From Proteles cristata cristata (Eukaryota > Chordata > Mammalia > Carnivora > Hyaenidae): a stretch of 64,000 bases of DNA. Both the position numbers and the translations under genes were made by a program. Within the stretch, counting starts at the first letter, position 1, and each line of letters opens with the position of its first letter. The stretch lies in NCBI GenBank assembly GCA_017311185.1, contig JAESUZ010001073.1, positions 248,001 through 312,000 of the forward strand, in the 5' to 3' direction. The notes beneath the pieces are model-generated. The model was not told the origin of the DNA, searched no databases, and was given only the letters and a program-made list of their open reading frames with translations. Positions 45,970-57,471 of this stretch are shown here, in pieces.

Positions 45970-48900
45970 TTTATGTTCTCTGAAAATAGCTCTGACAGTA
46001 TATCTCAGGCTCATCCTAGATTTTCTTTTTTTTATCTGCTTATTTCCAAAAAAGATTTGAAGTAACTTATAACAAAAAGGTAAAGAACATAGCCCAAGTG
46101 GTAAAAGAAGAGATAGAGTCATGGTGCATGGCTTTTTAAAATACAGGGCTTAGACATAGTAGGTTATCAATAACCTAAATGAAAGTATATTTGATAGCAA
46201 TGTCTCCCCAAAGAATGCATACATATTTTTCACATAACTTTTTCAAAAATACACTATATCTCTTATCAAACTGAGGGGAAGGTCCAAATATAATTTTGAA
46301 AGAAGCAGGGGGTGGGAGGGGATGGATGTCCATATAAGGCATTATTGTTAGAGCAATATTCCAAATGTATGTGACTTTCTCTAAAGTTCCAAGGGTAGAA
46401 CTTAGCATAAAGTAGAATCTCAGTAAATGTTGACATAAGACCATCAAATAAAACTGATTCTCAAACCATTTCTATAGTGTGGTAATAACATCATGCAATC
46501 AGCATTTTTTAAAAAATGCCTGTTCTTATTTTATTAAGCAAGTTAGACCATCCTACGGTTGGCTTTCCAACAAAGATGTTCAATAATCTCTGATAAGGAA
46601 TGGTTCTTCTCAACCTTTTCAACTAAATGTATAGCTTTCAAGGATTCTACATGGATGGGTGAGAGAGGACAACAGTTGCTTAGCCAGTCATATCAGGCGA
46701 ATCAACCCTAACATATCAGTGGACACAAGATATGACAGCCAGAGCCTACATCACAGTCAAGGCAACGTAGTGCTAAACAAAACTGAATTCAAGTCCCATT
46801 TCTAGTAATTACCTACCCTAGTTGGGGCAACAATCCATCATAAATGTAATACTATTTAACATCTTTGCAGTCCTATGTATAGGAGCTCAATAATATTTGT
46901 AAATATTATTGAATGTGGATAGCATCTGGGATATTTTGAAGACTAAATTGTTTGGGACCTCAGCAGGAAGGAAATTAAGGAAAATCATACAGTAAGGTGA
47001 AAAAAGTAGGCTTCCTGAGACTTTGGAGTAGAAACTAGATAGGATCTTAAGATAATTCAATCACCTCAGTAGGGAGGCAGGTGTTGCTTCATAGAGGAGA
47101 ATAATTGAGATGTTCTGGATGGTGAAAAAACATAAGAGAATGCCATATAAGGTAGAGTCGAATTGGTCTACCCAAGTCCATATCGGCAGGTACTAAGACT
47201 CTGATTACATCCTGCCCCTCTCTCCCAAAGTGTGTGAAGGAGTTCAAGAGATTTTTCAACCAGCAGCCAGGATAGCTCATCCCCTTCTTTGAAAAAGGTC
47301 TGAAAGTTCAAACTGTAAGAAAGAAAAATACCTTCCACTGTCTTATGGGCAATGGGAAGAATGATAAGGTGCGCATTGGGATTCTTATTGATAAAGAAGC
47401 CTTTCCTTTAATTCCTTCTTTATTCTCCCCCCCCCCACCCTTCCTTTCCTTCCATCTTCTCTTCCTCTCCCTTCCTTATATTTTCTTTTACCCTACCCTC
47501 ATTCTTCAAGGGTCTAAGATGGAGTGATTTCCTCATTGTTATTTGCCACTGGATTCTGGGTAAGTCGGGTGCTGAAAGATGCTTTCACGTTTCAGTTTGC
47601 TGGGGTTAGACCTGATGTATTTTTCATTCTTCCTTTCTACATCTCCTAATGTAGAAAAGTGCAGCATTCAGATGAAAAATACATGGGTCATCAAGACAAG
47701 TTCTCCCATTGGAGAGCAGGAAACTAAACATGTGATGACTGTGAATGAACTCTCTGAGAACCAAATGAAAATCACAGAAATAGAAACCAGATGTAAGCAA
47801 TCATGAATCCAGGGCAATACTCTGCCTCCAGCTTATTTTTAGCAGAAATGTTATTAAAGCCTTTTCAGTACCGTAATTAATTTTCAAGGATTGCCATTAG
47901 CCTCATAGTGTAAAATGGGACCAGAAATTTTTTGCATATAAAGTTTAGTGGAAAATATTGACTTTTAAAGTAGTTTGCTGTGTGTTGGGTGGTTGTTGGG
48001 GGTGCTGTATGGTTTTTAATTTTCCCAGTTTGACCTAGGAGTAATGAATCTCTCACCAGAATGTAATCCGTCTTTAGATAATAGTGGCTGTTTATATAGT
48101 TAGGATGTGTCAACCTCCTCAAGGCTGGGAAGTATCATAGCCTAATATAATATTTGGCTTTCAAGTTTTGGGTGTACAACGAGAGGACCAACAGTCTTGT
48201 TGGCTAAAATCAGCCCAAGGTATTAGAGTTTGGACATGAACTTGGCCTGCCCATGCCAGAGGGAATACAAGTACCTTCTTTCAGGCTCTGAATGAAATCA
48301 TTAATTATGTCAGCAGCCCCAGCGATAGACCTGGAGACACTTTGCACTACTTAGCAAACAAGCTACCTTCTCAACTGTTTAGAAGTCTGGGGAAGATCTT
48401 AGAGATCTGTACTCACTGTACTTATACAGCCCTTTCCCTGCAAATCCTCAGACTCTCCTTGATCCTGTGTCTCTTTGGTTTTACCACACCAGGGTTGGAA
48501 TGAGATGAGGGAAATATATGGCGGTGATGCCCAGACTGTGTATTACAGACCTAAAAGAACATCCTGGTGCACCCCGACAATGAAACTCTTTTAAAATGAG
48601 GGTTTTTTTGGAATCATATCAACCACACTTGAGTTCCTGCTCAATTTAAGGCCATCATAGGTCTTTTAAAGAGTAATTTAACTGCTATAGACATGTACAT
48701 TTTTGCCTGTTAAGAACCACTTTACAAAGAATATGACCTGTGTTTATAGGACAAAAAAAATTTTTTAATCCTTTGCACAAAAAGCGGCTTCCTTTTTTTT
48801 TTTTTCACCATTAAAAATACTTTGGCAGTTTTATGTATAATTACAGCCTAGCAGGATGAGAATTAAAGGAGCAAAGTGCAACAAAATTCTGCTAAGGTCA

Positions 48901-50123
48901 GTTTAAATTTTCTCAACATAAGTACTTTCACATAATAATTGACTTCAGTATATTATGACACATTAAAAGTCTGTATCTTTCCCCTCATTTACCCGTCTCT
49001 GGGAAGTGAAGCACAAATGAAATCAAGGGGGAAATACCTTCAGGAAAAGCATGTAATATATGCGCTAAACATTAATGAAAGAGAGGCTTTTGAGACTGAA
49101 TGAGATACAGGCTGCCCCCAAATCCACCACGGTTTTTAAAAGAATATACTTTACAAAGCATTCCCAATAGCAGATCAAAGAGCCTTATAAATGAATTTTG
49201 AAAAACGGATCTAAAATAATTAAAACTATGCCTTTATTTCTCAAAAGTGCAGGTAGAAAGAACTACAATTCAGTTTGATTCCACAGATATCTTCCAAAGA
49301 AGACCTACTGAAGGCACAGAGAGAGCAGTGTTGGGCGTACTGGGAAGGTAAACAGAACACAGCAAGAGACTGATGGATTTTTTTCCTTTGTGTCGTTCAT
49401 AGACAATTATACCGATAGAATGTTTTCCTCTTGAAAGCAGAAAAACAACAGTCTAGCAGCTTTAACAGAGCTGCTAGTGGGAAAGGTGAAAACCCTCCCT
49501 AATAAATTTATCAAACTGAATGGATAAAAGAATGAGACCTTAAAAGTCTAGTAAATGAGCTGTTGGGGAAAATTAATTTTTACAAAATAAAGAAACTGGA
49601 GGAAATTAGATAAACTTCAGAAAGAGAATTCTCAATTGGAATCCCCATGGGACAGAGGAAAATGTTAAGTTAGTGATGGGGGTGGAGAGAATGGGAAAGA
49701 AGCCCCCTAAATTAGGAAGAGATAAAGGATAAAAGAATGAAGTCTATTTATATCATTTTATCTTTCTCCTTTCTATGAAAAGAGAGTAGAGATGTATAGG
49801 GGAAGGCTGACTATTGAAGGATTCATAAAACAAAACTAAATTCTGAATTACAAAATAGTAATAAATTATTATTCTTCCAGTTTTATTAGTTTGAGGAAAC
49901 TGGGTACACATTTGAGTCTTATTTCACTCATCTTTATAAATAGAGAAAGGGAAAATAAAGGATTTTATATCAGTTTTATTGACTTGGGAAAATATTTAGA
50001 AGAATATATAGAAAGATTCCATTTTTCTTCATTAATTATTTTTGTTTTGTAGATCCCAAAAGTGAGAGAGAAAAGCTATGAAAAATTACTCAATCACCAT
50101 ACTGTCTAGCTTACACCAGGCAT
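45970..50123. other. Repeat-poor intergenic block
   Basis: Four kilobases with almost no recognisable interspersed repeat (a possible L2 scrap near 46385-46430). There are no genes. A C/T-rich tract at 47424-47500 is the main low-complexity feature. The depletion of repeats close to a developmental gene makes this a candidate region for conserved regulatory elements, though I cannot test conservation here. Confidence 0.45.
47424..47500 (+). repeat. Polypyrimidine (C/T) tract
   Basis: Almost pure C/T over about 75 bp (CTCCCCCCCCCCACCCTTCC and following). Confidence 0.85.
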
Positions 50124-50138
50124 TCTCAAGGTTGTTTA

Positions 50139-50353
50139 TTTTTTTTTAATGTTTTATTTATTTCTAGGAGAGAGAGAGTGACAGCGTGAGCAGGGGAGGG
50201 TCAGGGAGAGAGGGAGTCACAGACTGAAACAGGCTCCAGGCTCTGAGCTGGCAGTCAGCACAGAGCCCGACGTGGGGCTCGAACCCATGAACCGCAAGAT
50301 CATGTCCTAAGCGAAAGTCGGATGCTTAACCGACTAAGCCACCCAGGCGCCCC
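50139..50353 (-). mobile_element. Young CAN-SINE with 15-bp TSD
   Basis: Reverse near-consensus copy with the antisense diagnostic blocks TCTAGGAGAGAGAG and GAGCTGGCAGTCAGCACAG. Perfect TSD TCTCAAGGTTGTTTA at 50124-50138 and 50354-50368. Confidence 0.97.
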
Positions 50354-50547
50354 TCTCAAGGTTGTTTATAAGCACATACTCTCTCACTCTCTGTTTTAAG
50401 TACCGTACCACCATAAGAAGGAGGGATAAAAACAAGAAGTCACGTGTTCTAATCTGAGGTCTCCTGATTTACACAGAAATATATAAAAGTTTCTGTTATG
50501 TACTGGATGTTAGTTAGATATGCCCCCATAAATAAAGCTATAAAAGT

Positions 50548-50650
50548 TATAAATCTTTTTTTTGTAGTTTTTGTAGTTTTTTGTAGTATTTAAGGGAATT
50601 TGTTATTTTTTTGTAGTTTTTTGTATTTAAGGGAATTAAATTAAATTAAA
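50548..50650 (+). repeat. T-rich TTTTTTGTAG tandem repeat
   Basis: Imperfect array of TTTTTTGTAGT units, within which a larger unit (ending GTATTTAAGGGAATT) occurs twice (about 50586-50601 and 50623-50638). Confidence 0.88.
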
Positions 50651-50762
50651 AGACAAAAAGGTAAAATATGAGAATGAAAAAGGCAAAGCATTCTCAGCCT
50701 TAAACGTGTATAAGAGCTTAATTAAGTTCATAAACGGTTCTTCATAAGAACATGTCACAAGA

Positions 50763-50975
50763 GGGGCGCCTGGGTGGCTTAGTCGGTTAAGCGTCCGACT
50801 TTCGCTTAGGTCATGATCTTGCCGTTTGTGGGTTCGAGCCCCGCGTCGGGCTCTGTGCTGACTGCCAGCTCAGAGCCTGGAGCCTGTTTCAGTGTGTGAC
50901 TCCCTCTCTCTCTGACCCTCCCCTGCTCTCTCTCTCTCTCCTAGAAATAAATAAAAATATTTAAAAAAAAAAAAA
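50763..50975 (+). mobile_element. Young CAN-SINE with 17-bp TSD
   Basis: Near-consensus copy starting GGGGCGCCTGGGTGGCTTAG, with a long uninterrupted poly(A). Perfect TSD AAGAACATGTCACAAGA at 50746-50762 and 50976-50992. It lies only about 0.6 kb from the upstream CpG-rich region. Confidence 0.97.
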
Positions 50976-51838
50976 AAGAACATGTCACAAGAACTGGGCA
51001 AAACTGACTTCACAGAGAATGGACCTACAGTATTTTGCAATATTACATGGGAATTTCTTTGCTTCCTCCGTTGCTAAAAGCGGCAATCATAGAGCTCAGG
51101 GGTCTGGTAAATAACAGAGAAGTCGCCCCTGTGAATAAAACTACTCCACAAAGGACCCCCACCACCCCTAGGAAAACCTTGAGACACCTGACAATCTCCC
51201 AGCAGCAGTTTGCCCGGCCAACAACGTGGTTTTGTGGACATGACCAGAGCGATACCATCCGTGATTCAGTTCGTAGATGCTCTCAACAAATGCGAGAAGC
51301 GTAACAAGATCATCAGGCTTGTTCATTTGAGAACAGAAGCTTAGAACACGGAAGGGAAGTTGGCTGCTGGGTGGACCAGTGCTTCTCCAAGCAAGCTAAA
51401 TGATGCCCGAGGGGGAAAGACGCCTCAGGAAGGAGCTGAAAGAAAACCCACAATTTGGACTCCAGAGTTTGTTTCCGTCGATCTCTGGAATTCTGCCCCT
51501 GCGAGAGCTCGTCCGGAGTTGTGCAAACCAACGCTTCGAGCCTCGTGCCCGGAGCGCACCGGCTCAGTGGCTGGCTGGCTCCGGCTCGACAGTGTCGCGG
51601 CCCCCGGGGCTGGGGCAGGGGGGCGGGGAGGGGGTCTGCATCTCGCCGGGACAGCCCGAACACGCAAGTCAAGGACTCTTAACCACCATGGACAGCTCAC
51701 TGGCTTCCCCCAGCCAGCTCCGCGCTGTTCACAAACTCCACAGGAGCCACCAGCTAGGTTGCTTTTTATGCCCTGGAGAGATGCCCTGCGTTCCACGGTC
51801 TACACCCCCGGCGATCGCCAACTGCAGCCACGGAGCAG

Positions 51839-51849
51839 CTATATATAGA
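51839..51849 (+). promoter_or_regulatory. TATA-box-like element inside the orphan CpG region
   Basis: CTATATATAGA sits just downstream of GC-rich sequence (GGCGATCGCC; GCCACGGAGC). If used, transcription would start near 51870 on the + strand. No splice donor could be securely paired with it. Confidence 0.4.
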
Positions 51850-52184
51850 CAGAGCGGGCTTCGAGAATGAATAACCCTCCTTGCCCTCACATCAGTCCTT
51901 TAAGTTGCCACTGGATTCTAAGAATCAGACGGAGAGAGTTGGCAGAGAGAACTTTATTCCACGTCCCTTCATTTCCTCTCCTCGCCTGCGCGGCCCCTCA
52001 CCCCGCGCTGGCTTTGCGGATCGTGTTAAATGAAATAAAACAGACCGGCCCCGGGGCTCCGGGGGCTATACCGACGCGCGGGAGGCTGGCGGGCGGAGGG
52101 CGAAGCCCAGGGTTCAGGGAGGAGGGAGTGTCCCTGCACCTCCCCACGGGGACGCGGACCTGGACCGAGACGCGGCTCAGGAGC

Positions 52185-52206
52185 GGGTGGGGGTGGAAGG
52201 GTGGGG
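52185..52206 (+). other. G-quadruplex motif
   Basis: Four runs of three or more G with short loops: G3-T-G5-TGGAA-G3-T-G4, within the orphan CpG region. Confidence 0.7.
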
Positions 52207-52710
52207 TACATCTGCCCCCACCCTTCTTCCCCACCCCCACTGGGAATTCGTCGTCACCGTCTGCCAGGGGCTTATGTCAAGTTTGAGTCATAGATTGACC
52301 AGGAGGGAGAAGGGAGGGGAGAGCCTCGCGTGGAGGAGGCTCTCTCGCGCCTTCGAACCCTGTCCTCGGGTCACACTGTTCCCGAAGTTTCCTTTCGCCT
52401 GCAGCCAGGGCCCTCCTGCAACGAAGGGGGAGGGCCCGGCGGGCGACTCACACTGTACCCGGGAGCTAAACGGCGCGCAAAACCCAGCGGCGGGGGGCGG
52501 AGCGCGAAAGGCCTCCATTCTAAGACTCGGGACAGAATGGATTCTGTGAGACAGTCGGGAATCCAGATTCTCAGGGAGAGAAGCCCCCACGCCCAGGAAA
52601 CGTAGCCAGACCGCCCAGGGGCTCCTAGGCCTCTGAACTTTCCAGCAAGCCGAGGCTCCCCGGGAGCCAAGCCCGCATCCTCCGCGGGGATCGTAGCTGC
52701 AACGGGCGAG

Positions 52711-55700
52711 CTAATTCTGTAGCTGGAGGTGCGGGGAGGCCGATAAAGATCGCCCAGAGGTGCTCAGGCCCCTTTGAAGTCCCTGGACCCGTTCCCTAAG
52801 AGACACACGCGTCGCCTTGCTGCGTCAGGCGCACAGGAACCGGGCTGGGAGAGCCCAGAGAGGGAGAGCGCAGCTTTCCTGTGCGCTTTCCGGAGGCCTC
52901 ACTTCGGCCATGAATCTCCGCAAGGGCAGGCAGAACCCCGAAGCCACCGTAATCACCAGCTGAAAGCGAGACAGACACAACGGCGGTCTGCGTGAGGGTG
53001 CTGGATGCCTTTGTGCCAGAGAGGATGGGCATCCTACTCCGGGTGCTGCTTTGGGGAGAGAAAGAGAGCCGCCCAAGGGTAGAGAACGGTGTGAGGGAGG
53101 TCCCAGTGACTTCCGGGGGCAGCGCCTTGCGGATAGACAGCATTGCTCACTTGTTAAGAAAGGACAATTCTTCTACTCCCAGAGGAGCCGGGCCCCTGCC
53201 AGGAAGCCTGTGTGGCACTGCCCCACCCAAAATCAGTTGCAGGTTGAGGGGTTGTCGTCTGAGCCAGGTGGGACTCTCCCTGTGGTCTCGCACAAGTTCA
53301 GAGTTGCCTACTCCAGGGAGCCAAGAACTCGGCCCAGCCAAGGGCATCTGTCAGGCATCAGTCCAGGATATCAGGACTCTGTTCTTACCCCTCGCCACCC
53401 CACCCCCCATCACAGGAGCACCACCCCTGGCCAGAAAGACTCCTCGGAAGTGTTAGGACGTCCTGAGCTCAGGAGGTGCACAAGTGCTTGACCTTGGAGA
53501 ACTGGCCCCTAGAGACCCCCCTTCCTAAAGACCTTGCCTGCCCACAATGGCTCATGGCCTGGGTAGCAGGGGAGGGAAGTGCCTCACCGCGGAACTTTCC
53601 GGTCCTGTTTGGGGAAAGGTGAACATTGCCCAAGAAGTAGGGAAGGGGGAGGACGGTGTGAGACCCGCTTTTCCAATAAGAGGATCGCATCAGCCCTATT
53701 CGTGTCAAGGCACTTCTCCCGGAGGCAGTCCCTGCAGCTGTCGGCAGCCAGGCCTGTTCCTGGAGAAGATAGCCTCTGTTTGAGCCTTATCATCTAACTG
53801 CAAGAGATTTAGTAATGAAACACACCCTTTCCTAGCCCTACTTGGGATTTAAAGGCATCCCGTCCCCTTTATTGCTACCACAGCTTGCCAGGTCGGCTGG
53901 CTAGAACCTCCTCTCAAGTCTCAGACCACATTCTAGTAGAACCAAATGATAATCTTCCTGGAAGTAATTTCACAAACCTCTCTATGTGAAGAAAGAAAAG
54001 TTAGGAGAGGGGATGAGTTTAGTTGTTTGCTTTCAGGGATTTTGGAAATACAGCTTGGAGCTACAGATTGGCAAATGTTATCCCTTATGAGATAAGGGAT
54101 GCTTTTTAGTAATAAGGGAATTTCTGAGCCCAGGTGAACTGTTTAAAGAGCCATAGGTACCTTTTCGGTTACTGTGTTTATTTGCTTGCTGTTTGGGCTG
54201 CGGGGGGAAAAAAGGGACAAAGATCAAAAAGCTAATCGTGAATGTTTTTTTTACTAAATTGCAGTAGGAGATAGCCAGGGAGAAATACAGCAGTTGGTTA
54301 TTTTAACATGAACTTAGGAGTAAAAGTGTACTTAAAATTTTAGAAAATCTCTTCTCAAAATTGGGATACAATGCTGCAGGTGGGGACAGGAAGCTGGAAG
54401 TCTGGGGCTTGCTCATGGGCTAGGCATTCGAGTAGGTGTAGATCTCACAATGCCAACCTGTCTTCACATGGAAATACTTCAGATTAAAGGCAGGCCTTCA
54501 AATCCTCCTATTTGCTAAGGTGCATTTAGGTGATAGCAAGGCCTAAGCAAACACACAGCCTCTGTTGGCACTCCTCAGCACCCCCACCACCAAAAAAGAA
54601 AAAAAGACAAAAACCCTCCTAGTATGGAGTCATCTCCTGTGTAGTCACGTGGTCTCAGCGTTTTCACAGAGGTTACTCAGTTATATTGGGAAGCTGATTA
54701 TGATGTCAGAAGATATCCTTTTCAGAAAGGCTAAGGTCAGGGTCCTGAGTATGTATTGAGGAGAATTTCTACTCAACGTAATAAACAGGGCAGCTCAGAA
54801 GAGGTACCTGCTTTCTAATAATTGCCTTTAGTGGGAGCAGAAAAGCCTCCTTACAGGAAGTTTTTAATTCATTTAGACTTAATTTTACTTTTTTGAAGAA
54901 CAACAACAAAAAATTGCTTCTGGAAGAGACTGCTGAGAAGATCCCCTTCCTTTGGCCAGAAGAGGAGAGAAGACTGTAAATCAAGGAAAAGGTGAAGTAA
55001 TAAATTATGAGGGAACTTTGGTATTCCAAGTGTATAAAGACTATTTATTTTTCCTGTGTCCATATTTTCTCTTTTTGTGGAGGAGAGGAAATTCTAAAAA
55101 TATTTGATAGATGTTTTGCCATTAACACCAGCAAAGTGCGTGGGGAAAAGAAAGGGGGGGGGTCCATTTTGTTTCATTAGTAGAAAAAGCAACATAAATC
55201 AAAGCAGTCTATTGATGGCAGTCTTTAATTTATAATGTTCTGAGAGTATAATGAATTTCTTCACAGCATAGATGATTTAATATTGTCAATCTGATTTCTG
55301 TTCTAACTTTTTATTGGGGGAGGGTTGATTTTTTTAAAGCTTGGGTAGTTTGAAATCTGGCTAAGTACCTTTGGGTTTTTATTGTGGAAGCAAATATTAT
55401 CATTTTAATATTAAGCAACTTGCAAGTATTAAAGGGCTCATTTGTGATTTACTTTTTTTTTTTTTTACATAGATTTCCCTCTTTAGATCTAACGATTACA
55501 TTAAGGTTCCTGTTTCTTTTTGGAAAGAATTTATTATAAATCAGAAGGTGTCAGAGGTTCAAAGGTTGACATTTCTGAGGGCTGATACTTTGTCTTTTCA
55601 TGCCATGCAAACAGCTCTAACGTCTAGAAATTCTTCAACGAGGGGAATTGTGGAAATTCCCAGATTTATTTTTCCCAGTCGGAGGAAGCCAAGTTTTTTA

Positions 55701-56100
55701 AGTATGGAGTTTGGAGTAATCAAATGAGGGAGAAAGGAGCTTGTGAGAAGGGGTGACTTCAACCCAAACTAGGCAGCTGAAGTTAACTTCGAGCTAAACT
55801 CCCTGCAGTTGAGGAGCGGGAAAAGGGAGCGAGGGTCGGGGAGAGGGCGCTGTTTCACCCGTGCTTGGTCAACTCTGTGGGCATCAGCCAGGATGCCAGG
55901 CTTGATAAAGGTCAGGTTCCCAGTCATCTCAAGGGTCCAAATCGGACTAGCCTTCTAGAGAGTATTAAAAACGTATCCGCGAGGTTGTGTAGCTAGAAGA
56001 GAAACATCCCTTGAATGGTTCCCAACTACCCGCGTTCATTTCATAAAGATAGAGGAGCCCGCGGGGCGGCGTTCACATCCGCTGCAATCCTTTCCTAGAT
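52711..56100. other. PTHLH upstream region, no gene recognised
   Basis: No interspersed repeat recognised across about 3.4 kb. GC content falls gradually to 53.8 kb and is lower to 55.7 kb. TATA-like words occur at 55031 (TGTATAAAGA) and near 55964 (TATTAAAAAC). Human PTHLH has a far-upstream P1 promoter, and its counterpart, if present, should lie in this area or in the 51-53 kb CpG region. I could not locate it by recognition. Overlapping frames at 53.0-53.8 kb are GC artefacts. Confidence 0.45.
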
Positions 56101-56134
56101 GATACTGCCCATTAATTCAGAGCGGTCTTTATTC

Positions 56135-56152
56135 CCCGCCCAATAGTTTGGG
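56135..56152 (+). promoter_or_regulatory. GC-box / CCAAT-like cluster
   Basis: CCCCGCCCAATAGTTTGGG combines an Sp1-like CCGCCC with an overlapping CCAAT-like word. It is a plausible promoter-proximal element in the GC-rising flank. Function is not established. Confidence 0.35.
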
Positions 56153-56265
56153 AAGAACCCCCTGCTTTCCCTGGCCTTCTGCGAGGCAGAGCGGCGTACA
56201 GCGGTAGTTCCGCTTCATCTGCGGGCTGAAGCGCCACGGATAGAGTCGTCCCAGAATATGTAACA

Positions 56266-56296
56266 GGGGACAGGGCGGGGGACGGTGGGGTGGGGG
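56266..56296 (+). other. Strong G-quadruplex motif upstream of P2
   Basis: Five G-runs: GGGG-ACA-GGG-C-GGGGG-ACGGT-GGGG-T-GGGGG. The short loops satisfy the usual G4 pattern with spare runs. It lies about 350 bp before the CpG island. Confidence 0.78.
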
Positions 56297-56629
56297 CGTC
56301 AGAGTAGGCTGTCCGGGAAAGGGTGGCTGAGGCTCCGGTCGGAGGGCGACAGGGCCTTGCGCGCTCCCTCGGAGTGTCGGTCCCCCTCGACAGTTCCAAA
56401 GAGGGTCTCCATCACGTCTGCGGGCTTTCTGGCACCAGCTCCAGACGCCCTCAGCTGTTCTGAGACAGCCAGAAATTGCAATCTCGACCTCAAGTCTGAA
56501 CCCTCCAAAAGAGGTTCTTTTCTCAGCGAAGGCTCTCCCCCCTTCATAGCCCGTGCTCCCCACTCAGCGGGTCCCAGGAAGGAGCCAGTGAGGAGGGTTC
56601 CCATCTCGCTCCCCGAGCGCCCGGGCCGA

Positions 56630-57345
56630 CTTAGGAATCCTTAAAGCCACGGGCCAAAGGCCCGCGACCTCCCCGCCGAGCATTCCGGGCTCCCGTGCTC
56701 TCCGGCCCCGGGTCCTTGGCCTCCGGCTTGCCCGTTCGCCCCCAGCGGCCTCGGCGGCCTCGGGGCGCGCGCGTCCCGCCGGGAGCCCTGACTGTAGGCG
56801 GCCGCCCGCGCGCGCTCCGGGACCCCGGCTCGCAGACCCGCCGTGGAGTCCGGGGCCGCTCGGACCCAGCGGGAACCGGCAGCTCCGCCCACGCCCCCGG
56901 CCCCGGCGCGGACGCGCGGCGGGCCGGGCGCTCCCGGGTGGGGCTCGGCGGAGCTCGGGGCAGCGCCGGGGGCGGCAGAGCCGGCGGCGCGCGGGGCTCG
57001 CCGGGCACACGCCCCGCTCAGGGCTCCCCGCTGCTCGCTCGCGCCGCGCCGGGCCCGCCCGGCGGCCGCCGCCGCCCCCGCCCCCCGCGCGCCCGCGCCC
57101 TCGCTCGCCCCGCGCGCGCTCCAAGGGCGCCACCTCTTTGCGACTAGCTCACTTCTCCGGCAGGTTTGCCTGGGAGCGTGTGAACATTCCTCTGCTAGGC
57201 TTTCAACTCGCCTCCAACCTGCGCCGCGCGGCCGGCATGCCTCCCCGCCCGTGAAGCGGGGCCGCCGCTGCCCCGCCGCCCGCGCCGCCGCCTCCCCTCC
57301 GCGCCGCCGTTCACCCGCCCTCGTCGCCACCTGGCTCTGCTGATC
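56630..57345 (+). promoter_or_regulatory. PTHLH: CpG island with PTHLH GC-rich promoter P2
   Basis: About 700 bp of extremely GC- and CpG-rich sequence immediately upstream of the P3 promoter. Human PTHLH is known to have a TATA-less GC-rich promoter (P2) between the TATA promoters P1 and P3, and position and composition here match. A GC-box cluster (GCCCCCGCCCCCC) lies at 57074-57086. No TATA box is present inside it. Long open frames on both strands (up to about 230 codons, Arg/Ala/Pro-rich) come from the base composition and are not proteins. Exact start sites and the donor of any P2-specific exon cannot be fixed from sequence. Confidence 0.75.
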
Positions 57346-57393
57346 GACGACACGCGCGCTTGAAACTTGTTCTCAGGGTGTGTGGAATCAACT

Positions 57394-57450
57394 TTCCGGA
57401 AGCAACCAGCCCACCAGAGGAGGTAGACAGACGGCTATGTATATATATGT
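57394..57450 (+). promoter_or_regulatory. PTHLH: PTHLH promoter P3: ETS site, Sp1-like box and TATA
   Basis: A palindromic ETS core (ACTTTCCGGAAGC) at 57391-57403 is followed within 15 bp by an Sp1/KLF-like CCCACC (57410-57415) and then by a TATA element (TATGTATATATATG, 57436-57449). Human P3 is documented as a TATA promoter driven by an Ets-1 site next to an Sp1 site, and the same order and tight spacing are seen here. Transcription is expected about 25-30 bp after the TATA, near 57470-57475 (inferred). The elements lie just 3' of the CpG island, so P2 and P3 are contiguous. Confidence 0.8.
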
Positions 57451-57471
57451 GGGTCTCTGCAAGTGGCTCTG

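Larger units (their letters stand above)
51380..52710. promoter_or_regulatory. Orphan CpG-rich region about 5 kb upstream of PTHLH
   Basis: CpG dinucleotides are frequent in this segment (for example GCGGCGGGGGGCGGAGCGCG near 52489 and GACGCGCGGGAGGCTGGCGG near 52072), in contrast with the CpG-poor DNA on both sides. Long open frames on all strands are a by-product of high GC content. They overlap one another and show no family signature. It could be a distal PTHLH promoter, an enhancer, or the promoter of an unannotated noncoding RNA. I cannot choose from sequence alone. Confidence 0.65.

Noticed and set aside
1..51000. Exons of the neighbouring gene expected 5' of PTHLH (CCDC91 in human)
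   Set aside because: No coiled-coil coding exon or splice-flanked conserved frame was seen. The intergenic gap in human is larger than this window.
51313..53797. Overlapping 60-160-codon frames in the upstream CpG-rich region
   Set aside because: All frames and strands are open at once, with no family signature or convincing splice sites. Best explained by base composition.
54400..56000. Possible PTHLH P1 promoter (TATA-like words at 55031 and 55964)
   Set aside because: TATA-like words are common in AT-rich DNA and I could not recognise exon 1/2 sequence or a matching splice donor, so P1 was left unassigned.
56564..57343. Long Arg/Ala/Pro-rich open frames (up to 229 codons) on both strands
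   Set aside because: They overlap each other in several frames inside a CpG island, where stop codons are rare. There are no domains, and the composition simply mirrors GC content. The island is promoter DNA of PTHLH.
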